From contig CAZCZZ010000023.1 in NCBI GenBank assembly GCA_964503335.1, positions 1 to 57,846 on the forward strand: a stretch of 57,846 nt of DNA, given 5' to 3'. This document shows, one piece after another, positions 50,879 through 57,846 of this stretch. Below the pieces are notes generated by a model, which made no database searches, was not told the origin of the DNA, and saw nothing but the letters and a program-made list of their open reading frames with translations. The DNA comes from CAZCZZ01 sp964503335 (GTDB lineage: Bacteria; Verrucomicrobiota; Kiritimatiellia; CAIVKH01). Within the stretch, counting starts at the first letter, position 1. The number at the start of each line of letters is the position of its first letter. The position numbers and the translations under genes were made by a program.

Positions 50879-53377
50879 TCACGGATGAACCAGGCGGAAG
50901 AATCCTGCTCCGGCGCCGTTTGGAATCTGCGTCGAGTTCTCGTTGTTCAATGTGGTCACATCGTTCGTGACCGTCACCCAGTTGGGTGAACCGAGATCTG
51001 CGCAGTGCTGCAGGATCCACCCGCTTGCTGCCGGCCAGGCCAGCGACAAGGAGTTGTCCGCGGTGCCAATGTCGTGGACACCGGGCTGGGCGATGAAGTT
51101 CGCGACGACTGTGTGCGGACCATCCGAAACCACGTCTAGCGCGGGATCGATTCCGATGGGCGTTTCTCCCTCGGTCCAATTCACAAAGACGTACCCGGGA
51201 TGCGCGATGGCCTCGACGGCGGCGATGGAACCGTCGGGGTACACGCCGCCACCCGACACCGTGCCCGCATTCGCCGGCAGGGCTGTGACATCGATCCTGT
51301 GACCAAGGGCGAAGTGAGCAACCAGCGTCCGGTTTCCGGTCACGGTGAACGTGAAGTTCGTCGCGTCGCTCACCTCCACGCCATTCTGCGTCCAGTTCAC
51401 GAAGGAGTATCCGTCGTTCGGCTTGGCCTTCAGCACCGCAACTTCACCGGGCTCGAAGAGCGTATCGGCGCTGATCTCGCCGCCGACTTCGGGGTCCGCG
51501 CTGGTGATGATTGTATAGACGGGCTTGAATTTCGCAGCCAGCGATACGTTCGACGTGGCGGTGAAGTTGTAGATGCGCGCGGAACTGACATTGACGCCGT
51601 TGAGCAGCCACTTCGAGAACTTGTAGCCCGGGGCCGCTGTCGCCTCGACCGTGGCGATGGACCCCGGCGCATACTCGCCGTCGCCCGTCGTCGTGCCGCC
51701 GTTCAGGGGCTTGCTGGTGGTCGCGACGACCACGCCGGTTCCCGCGGCGGTGAATTGCGCGACCAGCGTGCGATCGTCCGACGCATTAAACGCGTAGCCC
51801 GGCGACGTGCTCACGGGCGTGCCGTTCTCCGTCCACGACGAGAAGACGTACCCCGGTGCCGCGACCGCTTCGAGGGTCACAAGGGATCCACTGGCGAACG
51901 TGCCTTCTCCTGCGACCGTTCCGCTGCCGGCCGGCGAGGCCGAGGCGGAGATGTTGAATGTGACACCGCCCTCCGTGCCGAGGGCGAAGGTGGAGAGGGT
52001 GGGGGTCGTGACCGTGATCGTGTTGAGCGTGGTGTCGACGATGCACGCGAGCTGCTGCCAGGCCCCGTTGTATTCGTAAAGGCAGAGCGTCGACTCATCG
52101 AAGCCCGGCGGAAGCGCTGACGGATCGTACGCGAACGTGAGGTGGATGTTGCCGGAGTAGCTCCCGCTGAATTCCAGCTTCCAGAACTGGACCGGGCCGC
52201 CGGGCGTCATGAACGAAATGGGATCGATCTCGCCGGCCGCAACACGAATCGCGATCTCGTCGTCGTCGGCCTTGGAGAATTCACCGAAGCAGGATCCCTC
52301 GCTCGAAACATCCTCGAATTCATAGTCCACGCCGCCCGGCACACTGGAGCCGCCGTTGCAGCCGCCTGTGCTGCCTGTGCCGGAAGTCACCTTCGTGCCG
52401 GTCAGGATGGAGAGGAGCACGTCGAAGCTGGTGGATTGCCCGGGGGCAAGGCTCCCCAGCGTCCAGCGCTGCGCCCCGGCGATCCAGCGGTGCGACGGCG
52501 CAAAGGAGTCGGTTCCCAACCGCGTGCTGTACGGGGTGGACGTCCAGTTGTTCTCGACCGAGAGGTGCACGCCGTCCGAAGGCTTCCCGATCGAGTGGTC
52601 ATCCAGTCCGTTGCCTTCGATGCCGTAGTAGCCGATCTCGTGGGCATCCGGCGCGGTCGTCGCGTGGAAGCTGATGAAGTCCTCCAGGCCTGCGCTGGAG
52701 CTGCCGGCACTTACGGCATACGCATCGACGCCGGCGAGCGTTGTGTCGTGGCGGAAATGTCCAAGGGTGCCGGCGTAAAGGCGTCCGTCATACACGCCCC
52801 GTTCCGACTGCAGCCCGTGCAGGAACTGGAAGAGTTGGACGTCGGAGAGCGTGGAGCCGGAGATGTTCTTCAAGGTGTAGGTCTGTTGCAGGACGTAGCG
52901 GCTGCTGGTCACATGGTTCCCGGCGCCACCATCCGAGTCTGCTGCAGCGCCCATGGGGGTGCCGACGACGGTATCGATCATCTCAAAGCGCAGCGTCACC
53001 TCGAGATCGTTGTTTGCGAGGACCGACTCAACGATGGGGAGTCCGTCCACGTTGATCCCGACCTGCGCGATCGCGGTCTTCGTCGTGAACGAGGTGCCCG
53101 TGTTCCAATCGGGAAACAGGAACCGCGGCTCGAACCACTGCGGCTGCACGGGCGCGCCATTCGCGACATAGGCGACCGCGCCGCCCCATTCACCGGAGAG
53201 ATACTCGCGCCCTTCAAATCCCGGCGTGTTATCGAGCATGAAGTCCGAATAGCCGGAATCCGTGAGCCAGATGTTCCAGTGAGGATTGGCCAGCGTGACT
53301 TGCGCGGTGGCGGTTGTAGCGAATGCTGCGGCCACAAGGGCGATCATTAGCAGCGCGTAGCGAAAATGAGTTTTCAT
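50879..53377 (-). CDS. Large secreted protein with InlB-type B-repeats
   Basis: Predicted 832 aa. Signal peptide about residues 1-25 (ATA-Q). A beta-rich N-domain (about 26-330) is followed by a Gly/Ser/Cys linker and a further beta domain (to about 470). Four to five repeats of 70-75 residues resembling the divergent InlB B-repeat come next: GYVFSSWTENG, GYKFSKWLLNG, GYSFVNWTQNG, GYVFVNWTEGE, each ending in a VAxF strand. The C-terminus (SGWILQHCADLGSPNW, FFRLV) is a short module also hinted at in the GH26-like protein. Likely extracellular or surface; ligand unknown. Confidence 0.85.
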   Translation of the reverse strand: MKTHFRYALLMIALVAAAFATTATAQVTLANPHWNIWLTDSGYSDFMLDNTPGFEGREYLSGEWGGAVAYVANGAPVQPQWFEPRFLFPDWNTGTSFTTKTAIAQVGINVDGLPIVESVLANNDLEVTLRFEMIDTVVGTPMGAAADSDGGAGNHVTSSRYVLQQTYTLKNISGSTLSDVQLFQFLHGLQSERGVYDGRLYAGTLGHFRHDTTLAGVDAYAVSAGSSSAGLEDFISFHATTAPDAHEIGYYGIEGNGLDDHSIGKPSDGVHLSVENNWTSTPYSTRLGTDSFAPSHRWIAGAQRWTLGSLAPGQSTSFDVLLSILTGTKVTSGTGSTGGCNGGSSVPGGVDYEFEDVSSEGSCFGEFSKADDDEIAIRVAAGEIDPISFMTPGGPVQFWKLEFSGSYSGNIHLTFAYDPSALPPGFDESTLCLYEYNGAWQQLACIVDTTLNTITVTTPTLSTFALGTEGGVTFNISASASPAGSGTVAGEGTFASGSLVTLEAVAAPGYVFSSWTENGTPVSTSPGYAFNASDDRTLVAQFTAAGTGVVVATTSKPLNGGTTTGDGEYAPGSIATVEATAAPGYKFSKWLLNGVNVSSARIYNFTATSNVSLAAKFKPVYTIITSADPEVGGEISADTLFEPGEVAVLKAKPNDGYSFVNWTQNGVEVSDATNFTFTVTGNRTLVAHFALGHRIDVTALPANAGTVSGGGVYPDGSIAAVEAIAHPGYVFVNWTEGETPIGIDPALDVVSDGPHTVVANFIAQPGVHDIGTADNSLSLAWPAASGWILQHCADLGSPNWVTVTNDVTTLNNENSTQIPNGAGAGFFRLVHP

Positions 53378-53496
53378 GTGTTGTACCCTGAACCCGATGG
53401 ATCTCATCTACAGGCTAGGCCGCGGAGGAACGGGATCGAGGAATCCCGCATGAAGATTCCTTAAGGGCTCTTTGCAGTGGCGCGATCGCCTGCGAG

Positions 53497-53967
53497 ATGA
53501 GAACCTTGCGTCTCGTGGATACGCTGAGAGAGCGAACGATGTGCGTGATGCTGTCCATCGCCGTGGTCGTGTCCATCGTCCTGTTCACCCCGTCGTTCCG
53601 ACCCGATCCGCCCCGTTTCCGAAAGGTGGGCATCACCAACACGACCTATGCCGCCGAAGTGCCCGTCCTGTGCTTCTCGAATCCGCACCTGTGGACGGTC
53701 AGGACGGAGGGTTCGCTGGAGCGGAAGGTTCCCTTCGGCGTCTACGAGATCATGGGAGAGAAGGGCTGGACGAATGCCGGGAGAATCGCTGTCCCTTGCG
53801 GCGTGGGCGTGGGAACGATTGCTTTTGGCCGACGGGAATTCGCGACCTTCATGGTTCCTCCGCCAAGACTGCACCGCACCGAGACCTATCGCTTCGGCAT
53901 CGAATACACGCAGATGGGCAGATCCAACATCGTTTGGAGCGAACCTCTCCGGGCGATTCCGAACTAA
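53497..53967 (+). CDS. Small membrane-anchored hypothetical protein
   Basis: Predicted 156 aa. An N-terminal basic segment (MRTLRLVDTLRERT) is followed by one membrane helix (about residues 15-32). The extracytoplasmic rest is beta-rich (VPVLCFSNPHLWTVRTEG, YRFGIEYTQMGRSNIVWSEPL). No domain recognised. Its end overlaps the convergent kinase gene by 4 bases. Moderate confidence because the length and position are plausible but nothing else confirms it. Confidence 0.6.
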   Translation: MRTLRLVDTLRERTMCVMLSIAVVVSIVLFTPSFRPDPPRFRKVGITNTTYAAEVPVLCFSNPHLWTVRTEGSLERKVPFGVYEIMGEKGWTNAGRIAVPCGVGVGTIAFGRREFATFMVPPPRLHRTETYRFGIEYTQMGRSNIVWSEPLRAIPN

Positions 53968-56507
53968 CCACGACGTGCGTCGAGGATTTCGCGGATGGTG
54001 CGGAGGAGGGCTCCGGAGGAGTAGGGCTTCTGGAGGAAGTCGAAGCCCTGTTCTTGGATGGTTCCCCAGCGGGCGCGGTCGTCGGTGTAGCCGCTGGTGA
54101 GCAGGAGGGCCATGCCCGGCTTCACCTTGCGGATCTTCTTTGCGAGGTCGACTCCGCTTTGACCGGGCAGGACCACGTCGCTGAAGACCATGTCGAAATG
54201 ATCCGGGTCCGCGCTGAATACCTTCTCCGCATCCTCCGCGTTTTCCGTGGCGGTCACGTTGTAACCGGCGTCCTTGAGCACGCGGATGGCGAGGTTGCGC
54301 ACCATGGCATCGTCCTCGGTCAGAAGGATCTTTTCGCCACGACCCCGCGGTGGTGTAGACGCCGACTCCGCCGCAAGGGGTACAACCGGTCCAGTCTCCG
54401 CACATGCAGGCAGGTACACGGTGAACGTCGAACCTTTCCCCAGCTGGCTTTCCACGTGGATCCAGCCACTGTGCTGCTTCACGATGCCGTAAATGACGGC
54501 AAGGCCTAGCCCGGTCCCCTTACCCGGACCCTTCGTGCTGAAGAAGGGCTCGAAGATATGGGCCTGGACGTCCGCCGACATACCGGCACCCGTGTCGCTG
54601 ACGGCGAGGGCCACAAAATCGCCGGGCTGCGCGTCGTGAACTGCGGGGAGATCCTTCTTCGAAAATGTAACGTTGTACGTGCTGATCGTAAGGAGTCCGC
54701 CCATCGGCATCGCATCGCGCGCGTTGACGGCGAGGTTCACGACGACCTGCTCAAGCTGGCCGGCGTCGGCTTGGACCCGCTTGAGGTCCGCCGACAGATG
54801 TCGCACGAATTGGATGTCCTCGCCAATCAACCGGCTGAGCATCTTGTCCGCGTTGGTGATGAGCGCGTTCAGGTCGAGCACGGTGGGCGAGATCACCTGT
54901 CGGCGTCCGAAGGTCAGCAGCTGGCGCGTCAGGTTGCTGGCGCGCTGGGCGGACTTGCGGATCTCCAGCAGGTCCTGCTTGCGCTTGTCCTCTTCCTGCG
55001 TGCCCGCGATGAGGATCTCGCAGTAGCCCAGGATCGCTTGCAGGATGTTGTTGAAGTCATGCGCCACGCCGCCGGCCAGCCGGCCCACGGCTTCCATCTT
55101 CTGCCCCTGACGAACCTGCTGCTCCAGCTGCATTTCGCGGGTCACGTCGCGCTTCACCGCGGCGAAGTTGATGACGCGTCCATTCGCATCCCGGATGGGC
55201 GAGATGATCGTGTCTTCCTCGTACAGCGTCCCATCCTTGCGCAAGTTGATGAGATGACCACGCCAGACGTCTCCGCGCAGGATCGTGGTCCATAGCTGCT
55301 GGTAGAAGGCGGCATCGTGCTTGCCGCTGCGGAGCATGCGCGGATTCTGGCCCAGCACCTCCTGGCGCGTGTAGCCGCTTGACGTCTCGAAAGCCGGGTT
55401 GACGTAGATGATGTTCCCGCTGAGGTCGGTGATGACCACCGTCTCGCGGGACTGTTCGATGACCGTGACGAGGCGTTCCTGTTCGAGTTCGGTCTTCTTC
55501 CGTTCGGTGATATCCACGAAGGAGACGATGACCTGCTGGATCTTCCACGCGGCGTCGAACTCCGGCTCGGCGTTGACCAGGATCCACGAAGGCTCCGCGA
55601 CGCTCTCGCGCTGGATTCCCGCCACGAGTCCGCGCACGGGCTGTTGCGTGGCGAGTACCTGGCTGACCGGGTAATCGGCCACGGACATCACGGACCCGTC
55701 TTCGCGGAGGAAGCGGAAGCTGGAATCGGTCAGGACCTTGCCCGTCAGCTCGTCTTCGGTGAATCCAAGCATCTGCGCCGCGAGGGGATTGCATTTCAGG
55801 ACCTTGCCGTCCCTGTCGTGAAGCACGATGGCGGTCTGGACTTTCATGATAAGCGAGCGGTATCGCTCCTCGCTGGCCTGCAGGTCCTCGTCGCGCTTCG
55901 CAAGCGCATCGAGCATGGAGTTGAACTCGCGCGACATCGCGGCGGCCTCGTCTTCGCCTTCCAGGGGTGATCGCGACTGGCTGCTGCCGGTACGTACGGC
56001 GTCGATCGTGGACTGGATGGCGTAAAGCCGACGCGTGATCGCGAGGCCCATGAACCAGGCGATGAGGGACCCGATGAGGATCGCCGCCAGCGCGTAGATG
56101 ATGCCGTCGCGGATGATGGTCCCAAGCTTGTCCTTGGCTTCGGCCTGGCCGATGCCCACGCGCACCCAGCCGACGTGGCGTCCCGCCATCATCGCGGGCG
56201 TGGCGACGTCCACAAGCGACGGCTTCTCGGAGATCACCACCCGCGCCGCCTTGGCGGGCAGGTCGAGCAGGAACTGTCCGCGCCGCGTCTTGTCGAGGTC
56301 CGCCATCACGCGACCTTCGTGGTCCGCGAGCATCACGAAGAGGATCTCGGGGTAGGGACGCTGCGCTTCGACCAGTTCCTGCAGTCCCGAAATATCGTCC
56401 GCTGCAATCCATTCCGCAGCGGTCGTGGCGAGGGCTTGCGAAAGCGCGATGGCTTGTTCGGTCTGCCGTTGCAGCAGCATCTCGCGCTGGCGCACCGTGA
56501 GGTCGAC
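53964..56507 (-). CDS. Hybrid sensor histidine kinase, 5' end lost in assembly gap
   Basis: 847 residues are visible. In order: a periplasmic sensor region (EMLLQRQTEQAIALSQALA, ILFVMLADHEGRVMADLD), a membrane helix (IIYALAAILIGSLIAWFMG), HAMP, PAS (LIMKVQTAIVLHDRDGKVLK), a second PAS (VVITDLSGNIIYVNPAFETS), HisKA with phospho-His in GGVAHDFNNIL, the ATPase (NLAVNARDAM, DTGAGM, GTGLGLAVIYGIV), and a receiver domain with Asp in DMVFSDVVLPGQSG. All catalytic elements are present. The N-terminus, including a first membrane helix, lies in the gap. Signal unknown; the lipoprotein upstream may deliver it. Confidence 0.9.
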   Translation of the reverse strand, partial: VDLTVRQREMLLQRQTEQAIALSQALATTAAEWIAADDISGLQELVEAQRPYPEILFVMLADHEGRVMADLDKTRRGQFLLDLPAKAARVVISEKPSLVDVATPAMMAGRHVGWVRVGIGQAEAKDKLGTIIRDGIIYALAAILIGSLIAWFMGLAITRRLYAIQSTIDAVRTGSSQSRSPLEGEDEAAAMSREFNSMLDALAKRDEDLQASEERYRSLIMKVQTAIVLHDRDGKVLKCNPLAAQMLGFTEDELTGKVLTDSSFRFLREDGSVMSVADYPVSQVLATQQPVRGLVAGIQRESVAEPSWILVNAEPEFDAAWKIQQVIVSFVDITERKKTELEQERLVTVIEQSRETVVITDLSGNIIYVNPAFETSSGYTRQEVLGQNPRMLRSGKHDAAFYQQLWTTILRGDVWRGHLINLRKDGTLYEEDTIISPIRDANGRVINFAAVKRDVTREMQLEQQVRQGQKMEAVGRLAGGVAHDFNNILQAILGYCEILIAGTQEEDKRKQDLLEIRKSAQRASNLTRQLLTFGRRQVISPTVLDLNALITNADKMLSRLIGEDIQFVRHLSADLKRVQADAGQLEQVVVNLAVNARDAMPMGGLLTISTYNVTFSKKDLPAVHDAQPGDFVALAVSDTGAGMSADVQAHIFEPFFSTKGPGKGTGLGLAVIYGIVKQHSGWIHVESQLGKGSTFTVYLPACAETGPVVPLAAESASTPPRGRGEKILLTEDDAMVRNLAIRVLKDAGYNVTATENAEDAEKVFSADPDHFDMVFSDVVLPGQSGVDLAKKIRKVKPGMALLLTSGYTDDRARWGTIQEQGFDFLQKPYSSGALLRTIREILDARRG

Positions 56508-56607
56508 NNNNNNNNNNNNNNNNNNNNNNNNNNNNNNNNNNNNNNNNNNNNNNNNNNNNNNNNNNNNNNNNNNNNNNNNNNNNNNNNNNNNNNNNNNNNN
56601 NNNNNNN
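56508..56607. other. Assembly gap (100 N)
   Basis: Exactly 100 undetermined bases, the conventional placeholder for a gap of unknown length. It separates the lipoprotein start from the kinase. The frame happens to stay open across the N run but this carries no information. Confidence 0.98.
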
Positions 56608-57230
56608 GGCGGCGGCCACGTGGCGCCCGCGGCGGTCAGTCCGAGGTACGCGTTCATGATCGACGACTCCTGCGATCCGACGAAGCGGTTCTCGATGTCG
56701 GTGTTCACATTAACCCCGTGATGATGGAGGAAGTACTGCGGCATGATGCAAGCCGCCAGCGCGGTGTGGGAGGGATAGCTCACCGCCTTGCCTTTGAGGT
56801 CGGCTGGATTCGCAAGGCCGCTGTCCTTGCGCACGATGAAGATCCCCTTGAAGTCCTCCGCATCACCCGCCGTGGCGATGACGCGGTAGCCGAACGTCAT
56901 CGCCTGGAGCGTCTGCCACGGATTGGGAAGAATGAAAGCCGTCTTCTGCGCCCGGTACTTCTCCTCGAAGTTGGCGTAATCCCGCGACGCCTCCAGTGAA
57001 AGCCGCGCGCCTTTCAAGCGCTCGTTGAGGTAGGCGATCAGCGGATCGTAAGATTTTGAGAGCTTGCCCGGATTGTGCAACGGGTGGACCGCCAGTGCGT
57101 AGACCGGTGCGCTGGCCGATAGCGGTCGCGGTCCCAGTTCCGGGCCCTTGGCTTCCGGCTTCCCGTCGCAGCCCGGCAGCAACCCGAGTACCAGCGCCGC
57201 GCCGCATGCGAGTCGTGTCCATCCGTTCAT
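56608..57230 (-). CDS. PhnD-like phosphate/phosphonate-binding lipoprotein, 3' end lost in gap
   Basis: About 207 visible residues. Lipoprotein signal: MNGWTRLACGAALVLGLLPG followed by Cys (about residue 21). The body is a PhnD-type periplasmic binding protein: YALAVHPLHNPGKLSKSYDPLIAYLNERLKGA, FILPNPWQTLQAMTFGYRVIA, GIFIVRKDSGLANPADLKGKAVSYPS, PQYFLHHHGVNV. In several bacteria such domains act as sensory partners of histidine kinases. It is probably a separate gene upstream of the kinase, because the kinase has its own sensor domain. A fusion cannot be excluded until the gap is closed. Confidence 0.8.
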
Positions 57231-57723
57231 GTAACCAAAGTTTCCGTACAACCACTTTATCACCCGCAAGATGCGGAACAAAGAGCTATCGGGGGAAGAC
57301 GCCGAGCGGATTGTTGAACCACGAATAGACACGAATAGACACGAATGGGGCGGACGCCTGAGGTCACGACAGGCATTCGTGGTTAAAGATCAGAATCGTT
57401 AGTCCGCGGAACCGCACAGAAGCTCCGCCGACCGTTCCCCGTGGTCCTGGGACCAGCGTGGACGACTTGCAGACTGTTCCCGCGGGTGAGGGGAACAGCC
57501 TATGTATCCGTGTCCATCCGTGGTTGATAATGCGAATTGTTCGGCATGAGCGGGACTTTCTGAAACTACGTAAAGCCGACTCCAAGGTTGCTGTAAATCT
57601 CCGCGCCCTCAGCGGTTAAACGCCGGTGCTACACCTTTCGTAAGCCGATGACTAATGACGAGTGACAAAGGACAAAGCCCTGCCCGACCTCACCGCCCGA
57701 AAAGCGATTCCCTGTCAATCGAG
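57231..57723. other. Gene-free stretch with CCACGAAT/ATTCGTGG foldback repeats
   Basis: No supported gene in 493 bases. AACCACGAAT (57317-57326) is the inverted complement of ATTCGTGGTT (57375-57384). The left arm continues in staggered ACACGAATAG units, and a related TATCCGTGTCCATCCGTGG lies at about 57504-57522. These resemble the CCGTG block at 11539-11707. The rest appears unstructured. It presumably holds the promoter of the lipoprotein-kinase pair. Confidence 0.65.
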
Positions 57724-57846
57724 TCAGGTCGCAGTCTTGCGGTCAAGCCGCAGGGCTTTGATGCGCGAGGCGAGTGTGGTGGGCTTCATGTTGAGCAACT
57801 CTGCGGCGCCATCGGGGCCAAATATTTTCCCGCCGCTCTGTTTCAG
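57724..57846 (-). CDS. C-terminus of a sigma-54-dependent activator (Fis-type HTH), partial
   Basis: Forty codons are visible, entering from the right edge and ending at TGA (57724-57726). The translation begins LKQSGGKIFGPDGAAELLNM and continues KPTTLASRIKALRLDRKTAT. This is the Fis-like helix-turn-helix tail of FhlA/NtrC-type activators (usual pattern GGxIxGxxGAAxLLxxxPxTLxxRxxxL). The receiver or sensor and AAA+ domains lie outside the window. It is on the same strand as the downstream lipoprotein and kinase genes. Confidence 0.88.
   Translation of the reverse strand: MKQSGGKIFGPDGAAELLNMKPTTLASRIKALRLDRKTAT

Noticed and set aside
52142..53350. 402-codon plus-strand frame opposite the InlB-repeat gene
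   Set aside because: Arg/Gly/Val-rich shadow with no domain; the minus-strand product has a signal peptide and repeats.
53964..57332. One continuous 1122-codon frame through the N run
   Set aside because: The 100 N are a placeholder of unknown true length, so the shared frame is coincidence. The left part has its own sensor domain and the right part is a lipoprotein.
57364..57585. 73-codon minus-strand frame
   Set aside because: It mostly reads through the CCACGAAT repeat region and has no recognisable protein features.

Overview
This is a 57.8 kb piece of a high-GC bacterial chromosome, probably from a metagenome assembly: a run of exactly 100 N (56508-56607) marks a scaffold gap. The gene content suggests a Gram-negative member of the PVC superphylum (Verrucomicrobiota or Kiritimatiellota-like). 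The evidence is an outer-membrane barrel protein, several lipoproteins, ExbB/ExbD, large secreted proteins with TSP3 (DGDGLSD) repeats, two secreted proteins with Phe-(Tyr/Phe)-Arg C-terminal modules of the kind common in that group, and many foldback intergenic repeats. The taxonomic placement is inference; there is no rRNA in the window.

Layout. 1-4020: secreted GH26-like glycosidase, an ExbD-like protein, a DUF1905/YdeI protein and a beta-barrel protein. 4175-10280: pyrB, argF, a family 9 glycosyltransferase and a DUF2339/DUF3999 pair. 10367-13431: rmuC and a tandem universal stress protein (minus strand), then small DUF5329 and DUF1801 genes. 13515-21382: a tightly packed run of ftsK, rodZ-like, pgsA, exbB, exbD, a TPR protein and a conserved hypothetical, mostly joined by 4-base overlaps. 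21438-22942: a zinc-ribbon/EIIA fusion divergent from a stand-alone EIIA(Ntr). 22988-23063: tRNA-Phe. 23136-28758: pseudopilin-like protein, Ser/Thr kinase, cyclophilin, RapA helicase.

28819-35332 is the most unusual part. A 6.3 kb, visibly lower-GC segment encodes a primase-like remnant and three overlapping genes for secreted proteins. It is bracketed by a 99-base direct repeat of the hemL 3' end: the intact hemL lies on the right and an orphan 33-codon hemL tail on the left. This is the geometry left by an element that integrates into the 3' end of a gene.

35234-40889 (minus strand) is an ECF sigma factor, anti-sigma-like protein, HupE/UreJ-like membrane protein, DUF4331, DUF4198 and hemL. 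40997-44377 (plus strand) is a lipoprotein, mutY, a 312-base foldback element with terminal inverted repeats, a thioredoxin-like ferredoxin and a zinc-ribbon membrane protein. 44476-48303 (minus) is a phosphoesterase, argA, a SurA/PpiC-like protein and a nuclease. 48451-53967 holds a UbiA prenyltransferase, two roadblock/LC7 proteins (one fused to ComEA-type HhH motifs) and a large repeat-rich secreted protein. 53964-57230 is a hybrid histidine kinase and a PhnD-like lipoprotein split by the gap. The window ends inside the C-terminus of a Fis-type sigma-54 activator.

The genome is rich in short dispersed foldback repeats. At least six kinds are visible here, and several supply or directly follow stop codons.
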